Assembly (NCBI GenBank): GCA_017472285.1
Contig: JAFUQQ010000014.1
Span: forward strand, 1 to 34,371
Direction of reading: 5' to 3'
DNA length: 34,371 nt
Origin: Clostridia bacterium
Lineage (GTDB): Bacteria > Bacillota > Clostridia > Oscillospirales > CAG-272
Below the pieces are notes generated by a model. That model was not told the DNA's origin and did no database searches. It was given only the letters and a program-made list of their open reading frames with translations. This document shows, in pieces, positions 1 to 7,189 of the stretch. The translations under genes and the position numbers were made by a program. Every line of letters begins with the position of its first letter. Position 1 is the stretch's first letter.

Positions 1-1
1 A

Positions 2-436
2 GACACCTATGAGGTTCTCCTTACCAATCTGACCGAAAACGAATTTTCAGTGTCCGAGTTGAAGGGGCTTTATGCTATGCGCTGGGGCATCGAAACCTCT
101 TTCAGAGATTTGAAATATACGTTGGCGTTATCCTATTTTCACTCTAAAAAAACGGAGAATATTCTCCAAGAGATCTTTGCAAGACTTATCATGTACAACT
201 TTGCCGAACTGATTACCTCGCACGTACTCGTTAAGCAGAAAAACAGAAAGTATTCTTACAGAATTAACTTCGCTGCCGCAGTACCTGTTTGCCGCAATTT
301 CTTCTTGAAAAATATATCTCCGTCAGATGTTGAAGCTTTGTTGCTTATGTATTTGTTGCCTATTCGTCAAGGGTCTGCCAACCTACGAAGAGGATCTCCT
401 AAATCCGCACCAAGCTTCACATACAGAATACCATAA
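2..436 (+). CDS. IS4-family transposase, C-terminal part (cut by window edge)
   Basis: This is the C-terminal part of a DDE transposase; the frame is open back to base 2, so the gene starts before the window. The stretch YAMRWGIETSFRDLK fits the IS4 signature Y-(2)-R-(3)-E-(6)-K, where the Glu is the third catalytic acid. The frame continues for about 100 residues to a TAA stop after TYRIP. GTG at 50 is inside the protein and is not the start. The first two catalytic Asp residues lie outside the window, so whether the copy is intact cannot be judged. The right end of the element probably lies between 550 and 600, but no terminal inverted repeat can be confirmed without the left end. Confidence 0.85.
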   Translation, partial: DTYEVLLTNLTENEFSVSELKGLYAMRWGIETSFRDLKYTLALSYFHSKKTENILQEIFARLIMYNFAELITSHVLVKQKNRKYSYRINFAAAVPVCRNFFLKNISPSDVEALLLMYLLPIRQGSANLRRGSPKSAPSFTYRIP

Positions 437-509
437 ATTCATCTTTTTTGCAATACTTTTTTGACAGACTTTCTCGTCTGTCTTTTCGTCATGCTCTTTT
501 ATCCAAAAA

Positions 510-548
510 ATGCACTTAACTCTGCTTTTCCAGCTTTGTTAAGTGCAT
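510..548. terminator. Hairpin between the IS4 transposase and the convergent membrane gene
   Basis: Arms ATGCACTTAAC (510-520) and GTTAAGTGCAT (538-548) pair perfectly over 11 bp around a 17-nt loop. An A6 run precedes and a T-rich stretch follows, so it could end transcription from either side. The loop is long for a classical terminator. Just downstream, 561-578 is a near palindrome with CATTAA and TTAATG arms, which may belong to the insertion sequence end. Nothing else is recognisable in 437-607. Confidence 0.5.
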
Positions 549-607
549 CTTTCTTGGGGGCATTAAATTAACTTAATGACATTGCGCGTGATGCGACACC
601 CCATAAT

Positions 608-1216
608 TCATATTTCATCAGTTTCTATATCCGTATCTGTTTCATCGGAGTCCGAGCCCGAAGAAATACTACGTCTTAAATCAAACAACGCCTTCATTAA
701 GAGTATGCCTACAATCAGATAAATGATTATCATACCGATAGAGACCACCGTTACAAGCTCGGGCAACCATTTAGCCAAATACCCGATAATAATAACTGCG
801 GTCAGCATAACCGTCTGCAAAGTTCGGTATCTGAGCAACTTGGCATCCAACTCATCATCAGCCGATTGATGCTTAGTGGCAATCGATGCTAAATTTGTAA
901 GTAGCTGAAAATGGAAATAGATATTAACCACACCGATGATTATATCTACAACTTGCAGCATTCCGTCAAGGTCAATAGATGCCCAACTTGCAAGCCAAGA
1001 TGCAATATGCCATACTGTCAAGATCGTCACCAATGTTCTCAGCAGATTAAGCTCTCGTTCCTCATCGCATAGATAATTGATAGCGGAGAGAAAAAGCAGA
1101 TAGCCAATGAATGACGGGAGAATACTTACGGTATTGATATTAAAATCAAAATAGATGAAGAAATAGCCCCACGCTACTCTACCGATTCCCGTGTATAGTT
1201 TTTGATAATCCGTCAT
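608..1216 (-). CDS. Small integral membrane protein coupled to a BlaR1-like gene
   Basis: Function not recognised. The 202-aa protein has about five or six hydrophobic segments, around residues 15-45, 55-80, 85-110, 130-150 and 155-180. A loop at 115-130 is charged, and the acidic Ser/Asp/Glu/Thr-rich C-terminal tail is probably cytoplasmic. Its ATG overlaps the TGA of the upstream M56 protease gene in an ATGA arrangement, so the two are translationally coupled and probably act together at the membrane. A partner or immunity-like role in the sensing system is inference only. There is no signal peptide cleavage site or catalytic motif. Its upstream partner carries an early stop, so expression of this gene may also be reduced. 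Confidence 0.7.
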   Translation of the reverse strand: MTDYQKLYTGIGRVAWGYFFIYFDFNINTVSILPSFIGYLLFLSAINYLCDEERELNLLRTLVTILTVWHIASWLASWASIDLDGMLQVVDIIIGVVNIYFHFQLLTNLASIATKHQSADDELDAKLLRYRTLQTVMLTAVIIIGYLAKWLPELVTVVSIGMIIIYLIVGILLMKALFDLRRSISSGSDSDETDTDIETDEI

Positions 1217-3156
1217 TCCGCTTCGCCTTCCTGCAAAACCAAATCCATATTTGCAATCTTTTCATTGTTCAAATATAGATCGGCAACAAAGTATGCGGGA
1301 TGCTCAACATCCTTATTGGGGTCTGTACTACCGCCGCCTCCGTCCATAGAAATCGTAGAGTTCCATCCGGGGTTGAGCTTCTTACTTACCACTTGTGCTC
1401 CCAAATTTGTGCTACTTACAGTATAGTCCCCACTTGGAATCCGCAAATTTGTTGGGCGTTTATCTCCTTCATATACGGGTTCAATAGACAGCCCTATATG
1501 CGTGATCTCATCCTTTTCAGACTCGCTACCAAGATAGATACACTTCGTCGAATGCCACCTTGTAGCCATTGAAAATTCAGCGTTGGGGTTGGGAGTAGTA
1601 TCAGAGTAAGAACCCGACAAAAAGCTAAGTTCGTGCTGAACGGTAACTCTAAGATCGATTGTATGAATGGTTTGGTAGGTGGCTTCGATTCTACAATCAT
1701 TTGTTTCGCCCGCATAAGTCATACCGGGTAGTCCGAGACATCCCCAAGATAAGCTTTGGCTTATCGTTTCAACGTGTCTGAAATCTTCAAGCAGTATTGC
1801 AACCCATCTTCCGTTTTCTTTCTCAACGCGAAGGTTCTGAACTGCGAGATATGTCATATTTACTTCAGCAGGCTTACCGTCCGGAGGATAATTCAATTCT
1901 ATTACAAATAGTCCCTCGTAGGCATCTTCATCAATATGCCGTAGGTTGTAAATATAAAAGCCTTCTTGCTTGTTCGCCCACTCATCAATGCCGGGATCCC
2001 ATATCGGATAAATGCCTACTTCATCCTTTTCAAGCATTTCATTCAATATGGCTTCTTGCATATCTTCGGGGGCGCACATCGCACGGTAATATCCGTTTCT
2101 CTCAAGAACTGATTTGCCGTAAGTATCAAATGCTCCTGCGGGAGTGGTACACGGTACGCTTCGCGCAGATGCCAAAGTAAGTCTGACCGAATCATTGAAC
2201 TCTTGAATGTTGGATGCTTGAGCACCGATCACAAGAGGAAATGCGAGGAGAATGATAACACATACAGAGACAAGACCCATTCCTTGCGGATATTTTTTGA
2301 ACCGCGCAATGTTTTCAATACGTGCTCTGATGTTCTTGCCGCCATTGTTGATACAAGTGCTGCCGGGCGTTTTAGAGAAACGGTCATTCGCCATAGAAAG
2401 AAGAATGTGTCCGTACTCTCTACGTTCTTCGCCTTCAAGATGTTCAAGTACATACTGATGGCAACGCGATTCCATATCGTTTATGGTACGGTTGGCACAA
2501 TAGACGATCAGAGGATTACACCAATGCAAACACCTTAAAGCACAGATAACCACGCTCCACAAGGTATCTTTGTATTTCAAATGGAACAGCTCGTGAAGTA
2601 TGATCTTCTCATTTAGCTCATTCTCGGCAGGGATAACCAAGATAGGGCGAAACACTCCGCAAACAAATGCGCTCGGAAGTCCCGACACCTCTATAACTTT
2701 ACCTATCTTTATTCCATGCTCCGACGCAATCTCTCCAATCCGTGCAAGTTTTTCATCACAAGGACTATCACCAAGCTTCAGCAGACGTCTGAGTTTGAAA
2801 TACGAGATAAGATACTTGATTATGAACACAAGTATTCCAAGCACATAAACAGCGAATATCCATTCTGCGATAGTTTGCGGAACAGACTTAATGATCGGAA
2901 TAGGAAACAGCACTTTTGTAAACGAGAAAACGCCAAACCACGACTTGACGATCTCTACAATGAGCTGCCAACGAAACAAAGTATATCTTCCAAACATATC
3001 CGCAGGGAGAAGCATAATGATGCCAAGAACACTCCAAACGGCAAACTGCCACTTGGGAGATAGTTTATCCTTGAACAATGCTTTGATAACCAAAATCAAA
3101 GCAGCCACTCCCGACACGGTAAGTGTTTGAAGTAAAAAACTCTAAATATCAAACAT
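1213..3156 (-). pseudogene. BlaR1/MecR1-like M56 membrane metallopeptidase with amber codon at position 5
   Basis: In the family, BlaR1/MecR1 proteins sense a ligand outside the cell and trigger removal of a BlaI/MecI repressor. Numbering from the GTG at 3117, the protein has transmembrane segments near 1-15, 22-40 and 85-105, the zinc motif HELFH at 175-179, the third ligand region DMESRCH with Glu216, and another membrane helix near 280-300. A C-terminal domain of about 330 aa follows. That domain is not a penicillin-binding transpeptidase. The natural start is ATG at 3156 with GGAGG 7 nt upstream, but it reads M-F-D-I-stop (TAG at 3144-3142) and then SFLLQTLTVSGVAAL in the same frame. The GTG at 3117 has no visible ribosome binding site. 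I therefore call it a nonsense-mutated gene, though reinitiation or suppression is possible. Confidence 0.75.
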
Positions 3157-3158
3157 CG

Positions 3159-3190
3159 TTACACCTCCATATCGTCAAGGCTCTTTAGCC
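3159..3190 (-). pseudogene. Possible remnant of a blaI-like repressor gene (last codons only)
   Basis: Directly upstream of the BlaR1-like start, one frame reads K-S-L-D-D-M-E-V-stop, with the TAA 2 nt before the ATG. BlaI/MecI repressors usually precede blaR1, and many end in an acidic Leu/Asp/Glu tail like this. No helix-turn-helix coding sequence follows on the minus strand. The sequence soon runs into a 25-bp repeat and an insertion sequence, so most of the repressor gene seems lost. The stretch is short and the match weak. Confidence 0.3.
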
Positions 3191-3201
3191 CTGAGCAAAA
3201 T

Positions 3202-3226
3202 GGCAAAAAGCCTTGTGGTATAAGGA
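3202..3226 (+). repeat. 25-bp inverted repeat, left copy
   Basis: This copy matches the reverse complement of 6372-6396 at 23 of 25 positions; the shared core is AAAAGCCTTGYGGTATAAGG. The two copies flank the insertion sequence, the HTH/XRE module and the 203-aa gene. Each contains a short CCTT/AAGG hairpin. Role unknown. Confidence 0.7.
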
Positions 3227-3239
3227 GAAAAGCCAGCTC

Positions 3240-4660
3240 AGGAAAAAGACTTATCACTCCAAAATATATAGAAAACGGTCACCAACTTTGGTATAATAAA
3301 GGTGCGAACAATAAAAACCGAGAGGAGATGACCGTTATCTACCGTCAAATGATTTTAAACGACATATCGTTGTTCACATCACAGCCCAAGGCAAAATTTT
3401 ATGATGAGCTGTTTATGGAACTTGATTTAGATGCCGTTCCCGACCGTCGTTGTGAAAAGGGTCGGCAAGGATATTCCCGCCATGCAATGATTCGTGCAAT
3501 CATCGTTATGAAATGCGAATGCTTTTCATATATCACCGAATTGGTTGACTACTTGAATAACAATTTACTCATTGCATATTATTGCGGATTCAATATTGTC
3601 AAGAAGTTACCCGGATATCACGCTTTCGAACGTTTTATCAAGAATTTTGACAATACTTTACTCAAAAAGTTGATGGCTTCACAAGTGAAAAAGCTCTATG
3701 ATATGGGGATTGTAGATGCTTCTTTTATTGCTATTGATTCAACGCCGATAGCAGCGAATACAACACAGAACAATCCTAAATCTTTTTCCAAGAATAAGTT
3801 TGATCCTCAAAATCATCCTAAAAATGACCTTGATTGCAAACTTGGCGTTCATACAGCTTCCAATCAACATAACGAGAAAAACTACGAGTTTTTCTGGGGT
3901 TACAAAAGCCATGTTGTTGTAGATTGTATCAGTGGATTGCCGCTGTGCGAATTAACGACAACTGCCGAAGTTGCAGATCAATCTGTTGCGCTTGATCTTT
4001 TGGAAAACACAAATGAAACCATTCCGATTCAGGAATGTACTTTGATTGCCGACAAAGGCTATGACGTTAAGAAAATCTACAATACTGTCAAAAATATTTA
4101 TGATGGTGATTGTGTCATTCCATTAAATTCCAGAAATCAAAGAAAACCGAAAACGCTCCCTGTCGGCAACATTATTTGTGAAGCCGGTTTTGCCATGCAC
4201 AAAGACGGAAAAGATTCTTCCGGCAGCAGATGCCGTCAGAAATATTGTTGTCCTTTCAAAAATTCGAAGGATGATTCTGCTTGCACTTGTGCCCATAAAA
4301 ACTATTTCAATGGAAAGAAAAATCGTGGTTGCACCAAGTATGTGACCATTCCTGATGATTACAGGCTTTCTATTGATCGCTCTTGTATTTCTTTCAAAAA
4401 AATCTATGCTATGCGTACCGAGATCGAACGTTACAATGCCAGATTCAAGAAAACCGGTCAAGAACGTATGTGGGTGCGTTCTTTCAATGCCGTTCAAAAC
4501 CTTTCATCCATTGCGCATATTGCCTTGCTTGCTATTGCTTTAGCTGCCGTAATCACTCAAAAACCCCACCTTAGACTTTCCTTAAAAGCCTCTTTGCGTT
4601 CTGCTTAATGACTTGTTTTATCGTTTTTTCGCCCTTTTTACTTGGGCTTTTTCGTCGCGC
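3240..4660 (+). mobile_element. Insertion sequence of the IS5/IS1182-like group (ends approximate)
   Basis: The element is defined by the transposase at 3328-4608 and by the interruption of blaR-associated DNA on its left. I compared both flanks and found no convincing terminal inverted repeats or target duplication, so the limits are estimates only. A GCCC/GGGC hairpin followed by T5 at 4631-4652 may end transcription inside the right end. Confidence 0.45.
3328..4608 (+). CDS. DDE transposase, IS5/IS1182-like
   Basis: This 426-aa cut-and-paste transposase has an N-terminal DUF772-like helical region (about 45-110, with RQGYSRHAMIRAI) followed by an RNase H-like catalytic fold. The likely catalytic triad is Asp137 in IDSTP, Asp242 in ADKGYD, and Glu367 in RTEIER. 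An insertion at about 300-335 contains many Cys residues (CRQKYCC, CTCAH, GC) and may bind zinc. Length and motifs look complete, so the copy may be active. The GGAG sequence touches the ATG at 3328; the next in-frame ATG at 3349 would have better spacing, so the start is uncertain by seven codons. It is inserted just upstream of the broken blaR1-like gene. Confidence 0.85.
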   Translation: MTVIYRQMILNDISLFTSQPKAKFYDELFMELDLDAVPDRRCEKGRQGYSRHAMIRAIIVMKCECFSYITELVDYLNNNLLIAYYCGFNIVKKLPGYHAFERFIKNFDNTLLKKLMASQVKKLYDMGIVDASFIAIDSTPIAANTTQNNPKSFSKNKFDPQNHPKNDLDCKLGVHTASNQHNEKNYEFFWGYKSHVVVDCISGLPLCELTTTAEVADQSVALDLLENTNETIPIQECTLIADKGYDVKKIYNTVKNIYDGDCVIPLNSRNQRKPKTLPVGNIICEAGFAMHKDGKDSSGSRCRQKYCCPFKNSKDDSACTCAHKNYFNGKKNRGCTKYVTIPDDYRLSIDRSCISFKKIYAMRTEIERYNARFKKTGQERMWVRSFNAVQNLSSIAHIALLAIALAAVITQKPHLRLSLKASLRSA

Positions 4661-4683
4661 ACTTTTTTCATAACGAGATTTTC

Positions 4684-4890
4684 CTACTTCTCATTTCGCT
4701 CATCTCTATTTGCCGCACCGTAGCAGGTCTTTTCCAAGAAATATTGCTTGTTTACTCTACCTGCAATCGTGATGAAGCCTTGTTCTTTTAATTCTGCGTT
4801 TAGTTTTTGAACGATTTTGTAGGCGTAGGACTTGGATATTCCCAAGATTTCAGCCACTTCGTTCACTCTCAAAAAGCTGTGTTTTATCAT
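4684..4890 (-). CDS. Small excisionase-like helix-turn-helix protein
   Basis: The 68-aa protein is almost entirely one winged HTH of the MerR/excisionase type: RVNEVAEILGISKSYAYKIV covers the two DNA-binding helices, followed by a short basic wing. Such proteins in integrative elements usually act as recombination directionality factors or small repressors. The ATG at 4890 has GGAGG about 6 nt upstream. The gene diverges from the XRE gene at 5145 and has its own consensus promoter (4981-5009), with a perfect palindrome between the -35 and -10. I infer an excisionase-versus-repressor switch; no integrase gene is visible nearby to confirm it. Confidence 0.7.
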   Translation of the reverse strand: MIKHSFLRVNEVAEILGISKSYAYKIVQKLNAELKEQGFITIAGRVNKQYFLEKTCYGAANRDERNEK

Positions 4891-4954
4891 CGCATCCCTC
4901 CTTTCACAAGCTCAGATTTTTTGGCAAGCCTATGTAGCTTTATTGTTGCGGCAT

Positions 4955-5078
4955 TAAACAAATATGCTTAATGTATTTATATTATACTAAACAATTTTGT
5001 TTATGTCAAGAGGTTTTTTGAAAAAAGTTAAACTTTTTTGTTATAGTTCTATTGACAAGACCTAAACAAATGTGTTAT
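4955..5078. promoter_or_regulatory. Three 16-bp operator-like sites in the divergent control region
   Basis: Sites lie at 4955-4970, 4988-5003 and 5063-5078, all starting TAAACAA. The middle one has perfect 7-bp arms (TAAACAA/TTGTTTA) around 2 nt; the outer two keep the left arm and a degraded right arm. The middle and right sites sit exactly between the -35 and -10 of the two divergent promoters. The XRE protein at 5145 is the likely binder, repressing both directions. Confidence 0.65.
4981..5009 (-). promoter_or_regulatory. Consensus promoter for the 68-aa HTH gene
   Basis: On the minus strand, TTGACA (5009-5004), a 17-nt spacer and TATAAT (4986-4981) match the sigma-70 consensus at every position. 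The spacer is almost filled by the palindrome TAAACAATTTTGTTTA, so binding there would block RNA polymerase. Confidence 0.85.
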
Positions 5079-5081
5079 AAT
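5052..5081 (+). promoter_or_regulatory. Consensus promoter for the XRE operon
   Basis: TTGACA (5052-5057), an 18-nt spacer and TATAAT (5076-5081) precede the XRE gene by about 60 nt. The spacer contains an operator-like copy starting TAAACAA, consistent with autoregulation. Confidence 0.85.
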
Positions 5082-5144
5082 TAGTGTGAACTCAATTGGT
5101 GCATAACTTTTTGTACCACTAATACTGTTTACGAGGTGATTTTT

Positions 5145-5642
5145 ATGGCTATCGGAGAAAGAATCCGCTTTATACGCAACTTGCGTGGTATGACACAAAA
5201 ATATCTTGGAACGGCTGTTGGCTTTCCCGAAAAGACCGCCGATATTCGTTTAGCTCAATATGAGGCAGGAACGAGAACCCCCAAGGCAGACTTGATTGAA
5301 AAGCTCGCTGAGGTACTTGACGTTTGCCCCGTTGCGCTTGACGTACCGGATATTGATTCGTATATCGGTCTTATGCACACTCTTTTTGTATTAGAGGATA
5401 TTTACGGTTTTAAGATAGACAAGCTTGACGATGAGGTGTGTATCCGCCTTGATAAGAATAGAGGCAGTATGTCTGTATCTTTGTTTGATGATTTGTCCGC
5501 TTGGCAAAAAGAAGCGGAGAAATACCGAAACGGTGAAATAACCAAAGACGAGTATGACGCTTGGCGTTATACATACCCCGAATATGAGGCAAAGCGGACG
5601 AGAGAACGGCTCGATACATTGCGAAAGAAGCAAGGAGAATAA
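5145..5642 (+). CDS. XRE-family repressor of a mobile element
   Basis: The 165-aa protein has an N-terminal Cro/C1-type HTH (about 2-65: GERIRFIRNLRGMTQKYLG then RLAQYEAGTRTPK). Its C-terminal half is acidic and charged, probably for dimerisation, and includes WQKEAEKYRNGEITKDEYDAW. An upstream GTG at 5136 lies inside the ribosome binding site GAGGTG (5133-5138), so ATG at 5145 is the start. The gene forms an operon with the 203-aa gene 3 nt downstream. With the divergent HTH gene and the three repeated sites it resembles the lysogeny-like control module of integrative elements. The exact family is inferred from the HTH only. Confidence 0.8.
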   Translation: MAIGERIRFIRNLRGMTQKYLGTAVGFPEKTADIRLAQYEAGTRTPKADLIEKLAEVLDVCPVALDVPDIDSYIGLMHTLFVLEDIYGFKIDKLDDEVCIRLDKNRGSMSVSLFDDLSAWQKEAEKYRNGEITKDEYDAWRYTYPEYEAKRTRERLDTLRKKQGE

Positions 5643-5645
5643 TAT

Positions 5646-6257
5646 ATGGAACACGCATTAAATGTGACAGGATTAAACAGCACCATATCTGATAGATATG
5701 AAAGGAGCGAAAATCGTATAGTCGGTATTATGCTTGCAAGATATGATTTACCTTTGACACAAGCAATCATTGACAGTTGTTATTTGTATTGGCATTATAA
5801 TACCGACAAAACATTAGATATTTTTTGGGCTGGTTATGGTAAGTATTTGTGTCCCGATGAAGCTTCAAATGATAAAATAATTCTAAAATTTGACGGTAAC
5901 CAAAATAACGTTTACTATGACCGAAGGGCGTTTATAAGCATAAAAAATGAATTTAACAACATTTTCAAGAAACCCTATCAAGATAAAATAGAACTTGTAC
6001 TCGTCAACTATCGGGACGGAAAATTAAGATTTAATGAATCTATGAAGATAGATTTGGAAGAAAACTTAGATCCCAATTTTGCCACAATAAGAGAGCTTAT
6101 GGAATTTATCACTAATGAATGCTCACACACATACAATGTAGCATCTTTGGCAGGTAAGATAAGAAGCGAACGTTTCAAAGACTATGTAAAAAGACAAATA
6201 AAAGGCATTACTTTCAGCGACATAATATCTGCTGCTATTGGAATAGCGAGTTTATAA
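5646..6257 (+). CDS. Hypothetical protein in operon with XRE repressor
   Basis: I do not recognise this 203-aa protein. It is soluble, with no signal peptide or transmembrane segment apart from a mildly hydrophobic C-terminus (DIISAAIGIASL). It is rich in Asn, Tyr and Lys. Features include ILARYDLPLTQAIIDSCYLYWHY at 28-50 in slightly altered spacing (see sequence) and a lysine/arginine-rich stretch near 170-190 (GKIRSERFKDYVKRQ). The ATG is 3 nt after the XRE stop, with AAGGAG upstream, so it is co-transcribed with the repressor. That position in mobile elements often holds accessory or defence functions, but nothing in the sequence shows one. Confidence 0.65.
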   Translation: MEHALNVTGLNSTISDRYERSENRIVGIMLARYDLPLTQAIIDSCYLYWHYNTDKTLDIFWAGYGKYLCPDEASNDKIILKFDGNQNNVYYDRRAFISIKNEFNNIFKKPYQDKIELVLVNYRDGKLRFNESMKIDLEENLDPNFATIRELMEFITNECSHTYNVASLAGKIRSERFKDYVKRQIKGITFSDIISAAIGIASL

Positions 6258-6264
6258 CAAAAAA

Positions 6265-6310
6265 GAGCTAACAGACTTCAAACAGAAATCTGTTAGCTCA
6301 AATTTTTTAT
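6265..6310 (+). terminator. Intrinsic terminator of the XRE operon
   Basis: GAGCTAACAGA (6265-6275) pairs perfectly with TCTGTTAGCTC (6289-6299) and is followed by AAATTTTTTATTT. It lies 8 nt after the stop of the 203-aa gene. The A-rich 5' flank would also allow termination from the other side. Confidence 0.85.
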
Positions 6311-6329
6311 TTATGAATAATACTCGAAT

Positions 6330-6347
6330 GTTGCCAAAACGTTGCCA
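6330..6347 (+). repeat. Arm-type direct repeats GTTGCCA x2
   Basis: GTTGCCA occurs at 6330 and 6341, one helical turn apart, 59-76 bp from the att-like core at 6406. Their distance and period resemble tyrosine-integrase arm sites. The sequence differs from the GGTATCA set used in the neighbouring cassette. Confidence 0.45.
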
Positions 6348-6371
6348 CGAGGGGGTTTTGAAATTCAAAAG

Positions 6372-6396
6372 TCCTTATACCGCAAGGCTTTTCGCC
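6372..6396 (-). repeat. 25-bp inverted repeat, right copy
   Basis: Partner of 3202-3226 (23 of 25 positions, opposite orientation). It sits between the GTTGCCA repeats and the att-like core at 6406. On the minus strand its CCTT/AAGG hairpin is followed by ACTTTT, so it might also act as a weak terminator. Confidence 0.7.
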
Positions 6397-6405
6397 GTTC
6401 TTGGC

Positions 6406-6418
6406 ATTATTCCCACTC
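6406..6418 (-). repeat. Second copy of the guaA 3'-end attachment core
   Basis: ATTATTCCCACTC is identical to 7177-7189, the end of guaA, and in the same orientation. Read on the minus strand it encodes Glu-Trp-Glu-stop, but here no guaA sequence precedes it. Such duplicates mark the far end of elements integrated at guaA. Confidence 0.7.
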
Positions 6419-6530
6419 GCTGTGAGGTTCTTTCCCACAGTTACTTTTCGCCTTATTTTAGGCAATTCCCATGAGATTTCCCTCGAATTTTCTCGTTTTT
6501 CTCTGTATTCTCTGAGTTCTCAGCCTGTTT

Positions 6531-6549
6531 GGTACTGTTTTGGTATCAA
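6531..6549 (+). repeat. Arm-type repeats at left end of the cassette
   Basis: GGTACT at 6531 and GGTATCAA at 6542 lie 11 bp apart, about 113-131 bp inside the left core. The second matches the GGTATCA units at the other end of the cassette. Confidence 0.45.
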
Positions 6550-6584
6550 TTTCCTGGAAAATCGGCGGAGAAAAATATGATATT

Positions 6585-7031
6585 TCAAATCCGTTTAAGA
6601 CAAGAATGCTTTGTATCAATTTCAAATCCGTTTTTTCTATAAAAGTTCAACGTGCTTTCTTTGTTTGACCCTGTTTCAAGGGACATTTTGTAACAGCCTT
6701 TTTCTTTGGCTATTTCAGTTGCTTTCGTAAGTAAAGCCGAGGCATATCCTCTGTTGCGGTAATCTGCATGAGTTACAACATTTTCAACAACGGCAAACGG
6801 TCTAACATTATGGGTTAAACTTTCAATGATTGCCATTTGAACCGAAGCAACAACCTTGTCGTTCGCTTCTAATACAAGCAGATACATATTTTCGTCTTTT
6901 TCAAACTTACTTAACTTATTCATCCACAAAGACATATCTTGTTCTTCCTGTGGAGAGAATCGTGTCAAATGTTCAAAATATAGTACTTTCAATGCCTCGG
7001 CATCAGTCCCTTTTGCTTTTCTGATATTCAT
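6585..7031 (-). CDS. GNAT-family N-acetyltransferase
   Basis: The 148-aa single-domain protein would transfer an acetyl group from acetyl-CoA to an amine on a small molecule or protein. The acetyl-CoA pyrophosphate loop is at about 95-105 (YRNRGYASALL, matching R/Q-x-x-G-x-G/A). The preceding strand is PFAVVENVVTHADYR, and the C-terminal motif is LNFYRKNGFEI. Length is normal for the family. ATG at 7031 has AGGAG about 9 nt upstream. It is the only gene of the cassette between the two guaA-end repeats, so it was probably acquired. The substrate cannot be deduced; some cassette-borne GNATs modify antibiotics or toxins, but nothing here shows it. Confidence 0.88.
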   Translation of the reverse strand: MNIRKAKGTDAEALKVLYFEHLTRFSPQEEQDMSLWMNKLSKFEKDENMYLLVLEANDKVVASVQMAIIESLTHNVRPFAVVENVVTHADYRNRGYASALLTKATEIAKEKGCYKMSLETGSNKESTLNFYRKNGFEIDTKHSCLKRI

Positions 7032-7078
7032 AGATGTTTCTCCTAATAATCATATAAATGCGTTTGTTGTCAGAAAAC

Positions 7079-7109
7079 GGTATCAATTTGGTATCACTTG
7101 TGGTATCAA
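7079..7109 (+). repeat. Arm-type repeats GGTATCA x3 near guaA
   Basis: GGTATCA starts at 7079, 7090 and 7102, giving periods of 11 and 12 bp, 68-98 bp from the core at the end of guaA. Regular helical spacing and a match at the other cassette end suggest protein binding sites, most simply integrase arm sites. Confidence 0.55.
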
Positions 7110-7124
7110 TAGGATGATATTTGC

Positions 7125-7161
7125 AAAAAAGTGCCCGAAAACACAAGGGGTTTCGAGCACT
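7125..7161 (-). terminator. Intrinsic terminator of guaA
   Basis: On the minus strand AGTGCTCGAAA (7161-7151) pairs with TTTCGGGCACT (7140-7130) with one mismatch and runs into a T6 tract. It lies beyond the attachment core, so it belongs to the inserted DNA and replaces any original guaA terminator. Confidence 0.75.
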
Positions 7162-7176
7162 TGTAAGCCAGTCGTT

Positions 7177-7189
7177 ATTATTCCCACTC
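7177..7189 (-). repeat. Attachment core at the guaA 3' end
   Basis: The last three codons and stop of guaA (Glu-Trp-Glu-stop) lie within this 13-bp sequence, repeated exactly at 6406-6418. The end of guaA is an established integration site for genomic islands, whose insertion recreates the final codons. Confidence 0.7.

Larger units (their letters stand above)
6406..7189. mobile_element. Mini-cassette integrated at the 3' end of guaA
   Basis: Direct 13-bp repeats (6406-6418 and 7177-7189) bracket about 758 bp holding one gene, a GNAT acetyltransferase. Both ends carry 7-bp direct repeats at 11-12 bp spacing related to GGTATCA (6531-6549 and 7079-7109), as expected for integrase arm sites just inside each end. 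No recombinase gene is present, so the cassette would move only with help in trans. DNA farther left has a similar layout with different arm repeats, which suggests serial insertions at guaA. Whether the whole unit is mobile or is the remnant of a larger element is not settled. Confidence 0.55.

Noticed and set aside
3231..4683. Exact ends of the IS5/IS1182-like element
   Set aside because: I compared the two flanks for inverted repeats and target duplication and found only weak matches around GTGCG, so precise ends are not claimed.
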